Positions 8,716-15,733 of a stretch of 40,205 bases of DNA are shown here, one piece after another. The DNA comes from Caballeronia calidae (GTDB taxonomy: Bacteria > Pseudomonadota > Gammaproteobacteria > Burkholderiales > Burkholderiaceae). The position numbers and the translations under genes were made by a program. The notes beneath the pieces were generated by a model. It saw only the letters and a list, made by a program, of their open reading frames with translations, was not told the DNA's origin and ran no database searches. Position 1 is the stretch's first letter, and each line of letters begins with the position of its first letter. The stretch lies in the NCBI RefSeq assembly GCF_900044055.2, contig NZ_FCOX02000063.1, positions 1 to 40,205 of the forward strand, read 5' to 3'.

Positions 8716-8737
8716 ATTATAAGTTATCGAAAGATAA
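8716..8737 (-). promoter_or_regulatory. OYE-A promoter with TetR-type operator
   Basis: On the minus strand a TATAAT -10 (8716-8721) has the palindrome TTATC-TTTC-GATAA (8724-8737) directly upstream, inside the -35/-10 spacer. The operator is an exact match to the window-wide consensus TKATC-N4-GATMA. The OYE-A start codon is about 70 bp downstream. A bound repressor would exclude RNA polymerase. Confidence 0.72.
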
Positions 8738-8914
8738 ATTGAAGAAAATGGTTGACCGCTCTTTAGATGGTTCGCGGGAGCACGAGAGGCTGGAAGCCCC
8801 GTCGTTACTGGCTCCGCGGGCATGGGACGACGGTGGTTTTACGGCAAGCAAAGAACCTTTGCAGTCGATGCAACGTGCTGGAATTCTTCACGTTACAGAG
8901 TCTTGGTGTGCGAC

Positions 8915-9097
8915 CAACCTACTGAACGTGCAGAGCGCTTGGGCGGCGAGGATCGCGGACAACTCACTGAACATGACCAGCGTCGAGGGTGTCACTGTCG
9001 GTCCGTTCCTGCTCGGCGCGGCGATGACGGTGCACACGCTGACTCCGGCCCTGACCATGTGCCGAAGATGACGGCAATCACTTCAGCAAACGGATAG
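8915..9097 (+). pseudogene. Relic of the 3' end of maeB
   Basis: The stretch aligns by eye with the last 180 bp of the intact maeB (about 17815-18001). VEGVTVGPFLLGAA is preserved, then the match becomes imperfect and out of frame to the terminal region encoding MTAIASAN. There is no start or enzymatic domain. The following bases still resemble the sequence after the intact maeB stop, so this is a decayed duplicate in unit 1 of the tandem duplication, not a functional gene. Confidence 0.8.
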
Positions 9098-9289
9098 CGC
9101 ATCTTCTACTTCCGCCATCAGAGCACCTCCGGGACGAACCGTTGGTTTGGGCGGGACGCCAGGCTTTTGATCTCGGAAAGGACCGCCCCGAAGGCGGCTC
9201 CGGAAATTGGGCAAGACATGGGGCCGGCCGCCGGCATATGAGGCGGTAGCCATAGGCACGTCGATCGTTTCAGAATAGTGTCCGTGTGT

Positions 9290-9629
9290 TGCTGGGACTG
9301 ATACTTCAGTCTTCGTGCGTTGGGGCACGCCAGTGACGAGGCGGCGTGCCGCGACCGGGAGGATGAGGGTGCGGAGCGCCATGCAAGCCTACAGTCCGAT
9401 AAGGGATGTGTTTAAGCTGAGGTGATTCGCTGCCAACCCAAGGTCAAGCACTTGGACAATGCCGCCGAGATGGGCTATTGAGAAGAAGGACGAATGCATG
9501 CTTCCGCCGGCGCTCTGGTGTTGCCATCGCATTGATTACAAGGAGCGCAGACATGAAGGCAAGGCCCTGCCCGAATATCCCGAGCAGGTCACTTGCAACG
9601 AACAGCAACCCCGACGAAGGTTCTGCCCT
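9290..9629 (-). pseudogene. Relic of the 3' part of the MFS transporter gene
   Basis: This is collinear with about 18130-18450 of the intact MFS gene. Nearly identical blocks include the run around the GCAGACATGAAGGCAAG bases at 9547-9563, and the translated piece FGQGLAFMSALLVINAMATPE is retained at about 9500-9570. Indels and stops break the frame, and the first two thirds of the transporter are missing. The order maeB relic then MFS relic mirrors maeB-MFS in unit 2. Confidence 0.82.
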
Positions 9630-9722
9630 CCTAGGACACCTCACGAGTTGATGCAGGCGTTAGGCCTGTTGGTTGCGAATCCTGAGCGCAAGGTGCCGCG
9701 TTTGTTATCGTATTTCGTGCTG
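9630..9722 (-). pseudogene. Relic of the 5' end of the DUF485 gene
   Basis: The CGAGTTGATG block and the segment around TTTGTTATCGTATTTC match the N-terminal coding part and start region of the intact DUF485 gene (about 24135-24255). The start codon is lost (ATG to ATA) and the AGGAGG ribosome site is altered. The direct joint to the MFS relic implies that about 5.7 kb (MFS 5' part, hydrolase, porin, actP) was deleted from unit 1. Confidence 0.65.
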
Positions 9723-9787
9723 ACTGGGTGAAGTCTTCCGACAAAGGCGACCGACTCTCATGGCCGGTTCGCCCGTGTCGGGGGTAA

Positions 9788-11017
9788 CTACTGAAGGGTT
9801 GGGGCCACAGCCGTCTCGCGCATGACGGCGTCCGGCGTGCGATATTTCTCGGCCATTTCCCGTTCGAACGGGGTTTTCATCTGCGCCTGCATATAGGCGC
9901 CCAGGTGGCGCGCATGCTCGACGATGGCGCAGCCAAACTGCAGGCGATGACGCTCGTAGTCGGCCAGCGCCGCGTGAATGTCGTCAATCTCTGCAAGCGA
10001 GCGGGCCAGCTGCAGTGCATCACCGGCCGCCTTGGTCACCCCCATGCCGCAGTGGGGACGTGCCACAAATGCAGCGTCGCCGAGTAGCACGAGCCGGCCG
10101 AAGGTCAGCTGCGCCGCCTCGAGGTCGTAGATCGGCTGGAACAGTGGTTTCTGCGTTTTTTCAACCACTTCCGCGAACGGCGGCGCCAGCAGGGTACGCG
10201 CTGCTTCGCGCATGTCCGTCAGGACGTCCGGACGAATCAGATGCGGCGGAATGCCAGTGGGATAGTGGTTGCCGGAGGCATCGGTGAGCAGATCGCGCAA
10301 CGTGCTCGCTTCGTCTGTCGGCCGGTACCACACAAAGTTGTAACGACGTTGGCCGGGTTCTGTACTGTTGCCGGGACCGGCCACGGGATAGCCGAGCATC
10401 TGTTCGCCGGACGGCAGGCAGAAGGCAAATTTGTCGAACAGGGCGCCCCACGCTTCCGGGGACAGGTCGCGCTCGTCGACGAGTCCTCGCCATGCGATGT
10501 AGCCCGCATACTGCAACTTCACGTCAGGCAGATACTTCTGTCGAATGCTTGAGCGGAACCCATCAGCAGCCACGACAAGATCGGCCCGCAGCTTTGAGTT
10601 GTCCGAGAGCGTGACTTCCGCATGGTCCGCAAAGCTTTCGACTGCGTCGACCACTGCGCCTGATCGATAGCAGTTATCGGGCAGTGCCGAACGAAGCACG
10701 TGATACATCTTGCTCCACGCAGTGAGGATCTGTGTGAGCGGGTGGGAGCCGGCCAGGCTGCCATCGGCGTTCAAGGTAATCCGGCTATGTACGGTGACGC
10801 CGATGTCGTCGTTCACGTCCACACCGGCCGCGATCAGCGCTTCCAGAAGTTCCGGGTGAGTCACGATGCCAGCGCCGCGTCCCGCGAGTTCCTCGGGAAC
10901 GCGCTCCAGTACGGTCACGTCCCAGCCGCTGCGGAGCAAAAGATTGGCAGCGAAAAGGCCACCGAGCGAACCACCCACGATGACTGCCTTACGGCGATCC
11001 AAAAAGTTGCGTTGCAT
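9788..11017 (-). CDS. FAD-dependent monooxygenase, 2,6-dihydroxypyridine hydroxylase-like (copy 1)
   Basis: This 409-residue group A flavoprotein monooxygenase has three FAD/NADPH signatures: VIVGGSLGGLFAANLL near 12-27 (dinucleotide fold), VVAADGFRSSIRQ near 166-178 (DG motif) and VLLGDAAFVARPHCGMG near 313-329 (GD motif). YAGYIAWRGLVDE and the RPHxxxG segment resemble 2,6-dihydroxypyridine 3-monooxygenase and similar ring hydroxylases. The aromatic or enolic substrate is not known. The start ATG follows GGAG at 9 bp. The VOC gene ends 16 bp upstream, so OYE-VOC-FMO form one operon. The sequence is identical to copy 2 apart from the last codon (a TAG shift adds Gln). Confidence 0.93.
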   Translation of the reverse strand: MQRNFLDRRKAVIVGGSLGGLFAANLLLRSGWDVTVLERVPEELAGRGAGIVTHPELLEALIAAGVDVNDDIGVTVHSRITLNADGSLAGSHPLTQILTAWSKMYHVLRSALPDNCYRSGAVVDAVESFADHAEVTLSDNSKLRADLVVAADGFRSSIRQKYLPDVKLQYAGYIAWRGLVDERDLSPEAWGALFDKFAFCLPSGEQMLGYPVAGPGNSTEPGQRRYNFVWYRPTDEASTLRDLLTDASGNHYPTGIPPHLIRPDVLTDMREAARTLLAPPFAEVVEKTQKPLFQPIYDLEAAQLTFGRLVLLGDAAFVARPHCGMGVTKAAGDALQLARSLAEIDDIHAALADYERHRLQFGCAIVEHARHLGAYMQAQMKTPFEREMAEKYRTPDAVMRETAVAPTLQ

Positions 11018-11033
11018 GTCGAAAATCTCCGGG

Positions 11034-11501
11034 TTAGGCGTCGGTGTGAGCGGGCGATGTACTCACGGATGATGGGACTTCATGAGCAGGGAAATTCATT
11101 TCGATCGTCACGCCCGACGGATCTTCGACGAATACCTGATGGAGGCCGAGACTTGGGACCGTTCTGTCCCGCCACTGCCAGCCCTCGCGGCGCAACGTTG
11201 CCCAGAAATCGGGGAGTCCCGTGGCGAGGAACGCGATGTGGTCGACGGTTCCGGTGCCGGTTTCCGGCAAGCCTTTGTCGCCGAGATAGTCGACGAGACC
11301 ACTGGGATCGTTCGGGTCGATCCCGATGATGTGGACGACGCCGAACTCGGACTCGTCGCTGCCGTTGTACAGCCAGATCCCCGGGAAATTGAAGGGAGGA
11401 CGGAATCCTTCACGAAAGCCGAGAACCTGCGTGTAGAACTGCCGCGACTTCTCGAGGTCGGTGGTGCGGATCGAGTAATGCGCGAGTTTCGTGACCGCCA
11501 T
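11034..11501 (-). CDS. VOC-family (glyoxalase/dioxygenase fold) metalloprotein (copy 1)
   Basis: A single vicinal-oxygen-chelate protein of 155 residues made of two beta-alpha-beta-beta-beta modules. The metal ligands are visible as His8 (LAHYSI), His88 (TVDHIAF) and Glu134 (VTIEMNF), the 2-His-1-Glu set of extradiol-type dioxygenases, glyoxalases and isomerases. RQFYTQVLGF and EDPSG are standard VOC motifs. I chose the third Met (11501) because GGAG lies 6 bp before it; earlier ATGs at 11513 and 11507 have no ribosome site, and the first nearly abuts an operator. It lies between the OYE and the FMO in one operon and probably acts on the monooxygenase product. It is identical in copy 2. Confidence 0.88.
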   Translation of the reverse strand: MAVTKLAHYSIRTTDLEKSRQFYTQVLGFREGFRPPFNFPGIWLYNGSDESEFGVVHIIGIDPNDPSGLVDYLGDKGLPETGTGTVDHIAFLATGLPDFWATLRREGWQWRDRTVPSLGLHQVFVEDPSGVTIEMNFPAHEVPSSVSTSPAHTDA

Positions 11502-11515
11502 GGCCATCTCCATGT

Positions 11516-11559
11516 TTATCGATCGATTAGTGATCGGTTGATAAATTATAGGGCGATCA
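11516..11559 (-). promoter_or_regulatory. Internal promoter with three operators spaced 15 bp apart (copy 1)
   Basis: Three palindromes of the TKATC-N4-GATMA type start at 11516 (TTATC-GATC-GATTA), 11531 (TGATC-GGTT-GATAA) and 11546 (TTATA-GGGC-GATCA, degenerate), each 15 bp from the next. A perfect minus-strand TATAAT (11545-11550) lies between the second and third, with only a weak -35. This gives VOC-FMO a promoter of their own, apparently repressed by the same factor. Confidence 0.7.
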
Positions 11560-11629
11560 ATTCGAGAGTGACCACCGGATTCGTGTCGGTGTTTACCCGT
11601 CCCGCCTGTTGAAGGAATTGAACCCGCTG

Positions 11630-12736
11630 TCAGCTCAAGAGCTCTGACAAATTAGGGTAGTCCGTGTAGCCTTCATCGGTCCCGCCATACCAGCCGACGG
11701 GGCGAGGATCGTTATACGGTCCTCCGCGTTGAATGCGGGCCGGCAGGTCGGGATTGGCCAGAAACGTCCGTCCGAAGGCGATGACGTCGAGTCGCCCGCT
11801 GCGCACATGCTCGGCTGCCAGCGCCGGTGTGATGCCACCGTTGCCGATGAGCGGTCGCCGGAAATGCGGTTTGATCATCTCCAGCAAGTGCGGCATGTCC
11901 GGGGCGCCAGCCCAGGCGTTCGTGTCGGCGATGTGAATATAGGCCACACCCAGTTCGTCAAGCATTCTGGAGACGGCGCTGTATGTCTCCTCGGGATGAG
12001 GATCGCGCGTGTTGTTGTAAGCGGCTGTTGGCGAGAGCCGCACACCGACACGATGTGCGCCGACGGCGCTGATCACTGCCTCGGTCACGTGCCGTAGAAA
12101 ACGCAGTCGCTTTTGCAGATTGCCGCCGTATTCATCGTGACGCCGATTGATGGTAGGGGACAGGAACTGGTGCGGCAGGTAGCCATTCGCAGCGTGAATT
12201 TCAACGCCATCCATGCCCGCAAGGACCGCGTTGGCGGCACCAACCCGATATTCCTCGATCGTCGCTTCGATCTCCGCCAGTGTCATTTCACGTGATGGCG
12301 TTGCGGCGAGCCGTGCATATCGACCGTTGGCCAGTTGCCCCCACACCTGAAGCGTGTCGAGGTCGTCGTTTACACCGGAGGGCGAGAGCGGAGCCTGCCC
12401 ATCGAGGATCGCGTCGGAGCCGACACGTCCACAGTGCCACAACTGGAGGAAGATTCGGCCGCCGCTTGCGTGCACGCCGTCAGCGACCGACTTCCAGCCA
12501 CGAACTTGGTCTTCACTATAAATACCAGGCGCCTGCTCAAAGGCGCAAGAATGCGGTGAAACATTGGTTGCCTCGGTGACCATCAGGCCCGCCGACGCAC
12601 GCTGCGAGTAGTACTTCACACTGCTCGGTTGTGGCACGTCGCCCGCTTGCGCACGGCATCGAGTCATTGGCGCAAGGGCAATCCGGTTGGGCAGCTTCAG
12701 CGAGCCCAGTTCCAGGGCATCGAACAGTTGTGGCAT
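11630..12736 (-). CDS. Old yellow enzyme-family ene-reductase (OYE-B, copy 1)
   Basis: This is a 368-residue FMN-dependent enone reductase. It has Thr25 in LAPMTRCRAQ, the substrate pair His181/Asn184 and proton donor Tyr186 in EIHAANGYLPHQ, the FMN phosphate region IGNGG near 298, and VGWYGG near the C-terminus. It reduces C=C bonds conjugated to carbonyl or nitro groups with NAD(P)H. AGGAGG lies just before the ATG. It heads the unit-1 operon OYE-VOC-FMO, because the pqqA that precedes the second copy is a relic here. The only coding change from copy 2 is Met24 versus Leu24, at the edge of the identical tract. Confidence 0.95.
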   Translation of the reverse strand: MPQLFDALELGSLKLPNRIALAPMTRCRAQAGDVPQPSSVKYYSQRASAGLMVTEATNVSPHSCAFEQAPGIYSEDQVRGWKSVADGVHASGGRIFLQLWHCGRVGSDAILDGQAPLSPSGVNDDLDTLQVWGQLANGRYARLAATPSREMTLAEIEATIEEYRVGAANAVLAGMDGVEIHAANGYLPHQFLSPTINRRHDEYGGNLQKRLRFLRHVTEAVISAVGAHRVGVRLSPTAAYNNTRDPHPEETYSAVSRMLDELGVAYIHIADTNAWAGAPDMPHLLEMIKPHFRRPLIGNGGITPALAAEHVRSGRLDVIAFGRTFLANPDLPARIQRGGPYNDPRPVGWYGGTDEGYTDYPNLSELLS

Positions 12737-12880
12737 ACAGCCTCCTATTGACCACGTTCAATCTGACGATCGATGCAGCTGAGCGCGCCGTCATGGACAG
12801 ACCCAGTGCCAAACGGTAGTCAACTCGCGCTCATACCTCGAATACCGGCGACGCGGTGCGTGCACTGGCGAACGGTCTTG

Positions 12881-12955
12881 TTATCTTGTCGCGACGCACA
12901 TCGTGATTCCGAAGCCGAAGCACAAATCGCTGTCACGCTTTGTCTCAGACGTCAA
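12881..12955 (-). pseudogene. Relic of pqqA
   Basis: The minus strand reads CFGFGITMCVATR followed by TAA. This is the PqqA C-terminus with the cross-linked Glu changed to Gly (GAA to GGA) and the Tyr to Cys (TAC to TGC). The start codon and ribosome site are gone and the N-terminal half is scrambled. It sits in the same place relative to the OYE as the intact pqqA at 27415-27489. It cannot serve as a PQQ precursor. Confidence 0.8.
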
Positions 12956-13020
12956 AATAGGAAACACGGTCAGCTCGTATCGCTCGCATGCGCCGGTAAA
13001 GTATGCTTACCGAAAGCAAG

Positions 13021-13078
13021 TTATCGAACGATCATTTTTAGACTGCGAGCGAGCTACAGTCAAGTGATCTTGTGATAA
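13021..13078 (-). promoter_or_regulatory. OYE-B copy 1 promoter flanked by two operators
   Basis: On the minus strand the promoter has a -35 TTGACT (13058-13063), a 17-bp spacer and a -10 TAAAAA (13035-13040). Operators lie on both sides: TGATC-TTGT-GATAA at 13065-13078 and TTATC-GAAC-GATCA at 13021-13034. The layout matches the pqqA promoter of unit 2 although the spacer sequences differ, so the arrangement is conserved by function. Confidence 0.72.
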
Positions 13079-13286
13079 ACAAAAGGGAGCGCTTTCACTG
13101 ATATCGGCCGACTTGCCTGCGAAGTTCCCGTCATAGACGCGCTCAAGATTACCATTTGACGAAACTCATAAGCCGCTGAATTTCTGCGAAAACTGACGGT
13201 CAACTGCGTCGTTCAGTACCCGCTTCAGTTTCATGTAGTGTCTTGATGGAGCTCGGTGCTCAGGGAAAGTCCTAGCCACGACGATC

Positions 13287-13331
13287 TTGGGCGGCGGACC
13301 GTAGCGATATAAACTAATTGTCGATCGATAA
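13287..13331 (+). promoter_or_regulatory. Plus-strand promoter and operator upstream of peptide gene 1
   Basis: The -35-like TTGGGC (13287-13292), 15-bp spacer, TATAAA (13308-13313) and operator TTGTC-GATC-GATAA (13318-13331) are homologous to the promoter of the PQQ dehydrogenase at 27833-27880. In unit 1 the dehydrogenase and pqqBCDE are missing, so this promoter now points at the 70-residue peptide gene 190 bp downstream. Confidence 0.65.
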
Positions 13332-13365
13332 ATAAACAATCTCGACGACGGAGCCCATTGTGTCG

Positions 13366-13428
13366 ATGTACTGAGCCTCTCCGAGCGCGCGTGCTTCGCG
13401 CAGCACGTCGAGCCATTGCACAGTGCCA
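13366..13428 (-). pseudogene. Inverted scrap of pqqE
   Basis: Bases 13381-13419 are the exact reverse complement of 31963-32001 in pqqE (39 of 39). The minus strand here encodes REFGTVQWLDVLREARALG, against RELSTEQWLDVLREARALG in PqqE, and homology stops on both sides. It shows that unit 1 once held pqq genes that were deleted and rearranged. Confidence 0.85.
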
Positions 13429-13520
13429 AATTCCCGCATGCGATCAGTGTGATTGCAGGCGGTCGCAGGGCTTAAAGCACCTTGCCCTGCTCAAATTCTT
13501 ATTAACGATAGGAGTATTAA

Positions 13521-13733
13521 ATGAGCACCGGACAAGTCTTCGGCAAGATTCCCAAACGCACTTGCATCAAAGGCACCGTCGCTGCATTAATCGCGTGCGT
13601 CGTCGCTGCCGCTTCCTTCGTAGCTGTCGATACCAACGAGGCAATCAGCGACGCGGGCCTTGTTTTAAACTATTTCCTAAGCATGTTCGCTCCAGCAGGG
13701 ACCACGGCCACCGAAACGAACCCGGATAACTAG
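13521..13733 (+). CDS. 70-residue membrane-anchored or secreted peptide, unknown family (copy 1)
   Basis: I do not recognise the family. Residues 1-18 are basic and polar, 19-36 form one hydrophobic segment (TVAALIACVVAAASFVAV) that could be a signal or anchor, and the rest is a mildly acidic tail containing GLVLNYFLSMFAPAG. GATAGGAG lies 7 bp before the ATG. A second gene at 33763 differs in 25 synonymous codons but only 5 residues, four of them clustered at positions 7-11; residues 33-70 are identical. That is strong evidence of a translated and selected product. Here the homologous PQQ-dehydrogenase promoter and operator lie upstream. Possible roles are a redox-chain helper, a small membrane subunit or a signalling peptide; none is shown. 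Confidence 0.82.
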   Translation: MSTGQVFGKIPKRTCIKGTVAALIACVVAAASFVAVDTNEAISDAGLVLNYFLSMFAPAGTTATETNPDN

Positions 13734-14159
13734 TGTGGGTCTATGCTATGGTCGGGTGGCCATAACAAACCGTCTCATGCGATGTCGGAGCTGGCACAAG
13801 TATCCGTCGCCAGTTCATCGGAGAAGCGCTCGTGAGCACCCTTGTTGGCGATATGGCCGATCTGATCAAGAGCGCTACGCGCTGGAAGGGAGTGTGCCGG
13901 GTCCGCTCGCGGTTGGTGACGTGCGCTCCAAGTCTGCGAACGCGTGGCGTCCGCAATCGGCGACCGTGGAGGCGGTTGGTCAGATTCACGCAGCTTTGAG
14001 CCGGTTCGGCGAAGCGGATTCCTCCCGGCGCGCTCTGACCGCTTAAGAACCTTTAAGAACATTCAGCTTGGCGACTCCTTTGCTATGCCTACGATGCCAG
14101 CACCCGTTGTCTGTCCCTGATTGACGGCTGCTTCGGTCATGTGCTGCACCACACGCATG

Positions 14160-14480
14160 CGGCAGCGCCGCTCGTGGGTGGTCAAAAGTTCGGGATTCTA
14201 TTGCCTCATGCTGGATCGCTTCGAAGTCACCGCGTTGCTGGACGGCCCACCTTCTTTTCCGATCGATTCGGTAGTGCGGGTCGTATCGAAAGACGAGAAA
14301 GCTCGCGATCTGCAGAGCGATTTTCTGCGCGCGCCAATGCAGGTTCCGCATGCGTCGGTCGAGTACGAAACCGATGCCGGACTTGCGCGCCGGGTGCGTA
14401 TGGAAATGCTCGATGCGGCGCTTAACGTCGAGCATATCGCGGCGCGCATATCGCGTTTCCCCAACTCTGTTACGTGAGCA
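14160..14480 (+). pseudogene. Relic of an MBL-fold metallo-hydrolase
   Basis: One frame reads SGFYCLMLDRFEVTALLDG, the characteristic N-terminal opening of secreted metallo-beta-lactamase-fold hydrolases. It then reads DFLRAPMQVPHASVEYETDAG, which matches the strand-helix pattern that follows. The HxHxDH metal site is absent, the N-terminal signal part is in another frame, and the gene ends early. The family call rests on pattern recognition only. Confidence 0.5.
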
Positions 14481-15264
14481 AACAAGATCCGCGTTATGAA
14501 CCGCTGCCGGCGAACTACGACGCCCCGCCGCGCACCGAAGGGATCCGTGGCCCATCGCGCGACCCTGTCCATCTTCCATCGAGAAACATGATGCGCCACG
14601 ATCCAGAAACACGACATCGCGATGTTCCTCCAGCCAAGACGCGCTCGCGGCTTCCGAAGTCCGAGGTCAGCGATGTGGACGGAGATGGGACGACAAGTTT
14701 CGTCGCCTGGGAACATATGGTCGGCGTGCTGCAGGGCGTTCACGACGCGCGTCTTGTTTCCGGGCGGAAGCACGCAGCGATGCAGCCCTTCGTACGCGAT
14801 CGCTCGCCGCAGTCGTCCAACGCGCATATCCAGGTCCTCGAACGCCTGACGGACCGATCGGTGATCATTCTCTGGGAGGACTCCACGCGTTGCCGCTATG
14901 TCGACCAGGTGTGGACCTGTTGCCGCGCTCGAAGGACGGGCCAATGCGCGATGACGGGCGCTGTGATCTCGCGAGACGATATCGTGTACAAGCCGCGCTC
15001 GAAGCGCGGCTTTCCCGGAAATGGGGGGGCGATGATCCTTGCGTCTGTGATCGCTGGTATGTCACTTACGGGCTGACACTTCTACTTTTCGTTTCGCCGA
15101 GATTGCTCCGGTACCTCGACTCCCAGGCTGATGGCATAGACTCCGCCCTCGCTCCGTGCGGGGGCGGAGCCACTGCGTCAGCGCACTGTCAGGCTGGCGT
15201 AGCTTTCATGGATCGGCTCCCTCAAGTCGAGTCAAAATCGGTTGCTATTTTTTGTCGTTCTAAT

Positions 15265-15278
15265 TTATCATTAGATCA
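15265..15278. promoter_or_regulatory. TetR-type operator upstream of maeB
   Basis: TTATC-ATTA-GATCA is an exact match to the window consensus. It lies 456 bp before maeB in decayed sequence with no clear promoter, so its target may have been lost or may be maeB. Confidence 0.5.
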
Positions 15279-15733
15279 CTTCGTGAAATGAAGTTTTCCA
15301 GCGCATTCCGCTACCCATGCATTGTTGCCCGCGTCGCGCAGGTTGTTAGAGGCGACGTCGACACTCCGATCACCAGACCGATCCCGGATCGCTCATGCCG
15401 CTCCCCACAATGAACAACCGTCGCGGTGCATCCGTGCCGTAGGTCGTTCAAGGGTGCGCGACACCTGGAACACGCCCCGGCTCTCATATCTGACGTTCAG
15501 GCCTCAGACAGTTCTTAATGAAACGTGCTGGCTGCCAATTAATGGTGATATTCGCGCCGGTCAAGAGTCGTGCCCACACGAGATATAACTGAACGTGGCC
15601 TTCGTCACCCACGTCTTGTTGTCGATGCGTCCCGCCATCGCGTGCAGCGACGCGGACGGGATCCGCGCGAACAAGACGGTGATGTCGACAAGCGGGATAG
15701 CCAAAGAATTTGATCAATGAAGAGAAGGTTCAC

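Larger units (their letters stand above)
9794..12661. repeat. 2,868-bp direct repeat, copy 1 (FMO-VOC-OYE module)
   Basis: No base differs by my comparison from 24330-27197 (constant offset 14,536). Divergence rises abruptly outside: a few differences in the next 70 bp on each side, then roughly two-thirds identity or relics. Both copies have the same orientation, so recombination between them would delete or duplicate the 14.5 kb from one copy to the other. Confidence 0.93.
13734..15733. other. 2-kb decayed region without an intact gene
   Basis: Between peptide gene 1 and maeB I see only short, broken or conflicting frames on both strands. One stretch (about 14160-14480) is a recognisable metallo-hydrolase relic. 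Another (about 14480-15065) is GC-rich with codon bias but no frame I can assign. One operator-like palindrome lies at 15265-15278. The region looks like the remains of former genes at the junction of the two duplication units. Confidence 0.6.

Noticed and set aside
14478..15076. 200-codon plus-strand frame in the decayed region
   Set aside because: The translation has no domain-like pattern, competes with open frames on the other strand, and follows a broken hydrolase relic.
8649..15733. Transposon or insertion-sequence origin of the duplicated module
   Set aside because: I found no transposase, terminal inverted repeats or target duplications at the module edges. Collinear relics on both sides explain it as a tandem duplication with conversion.
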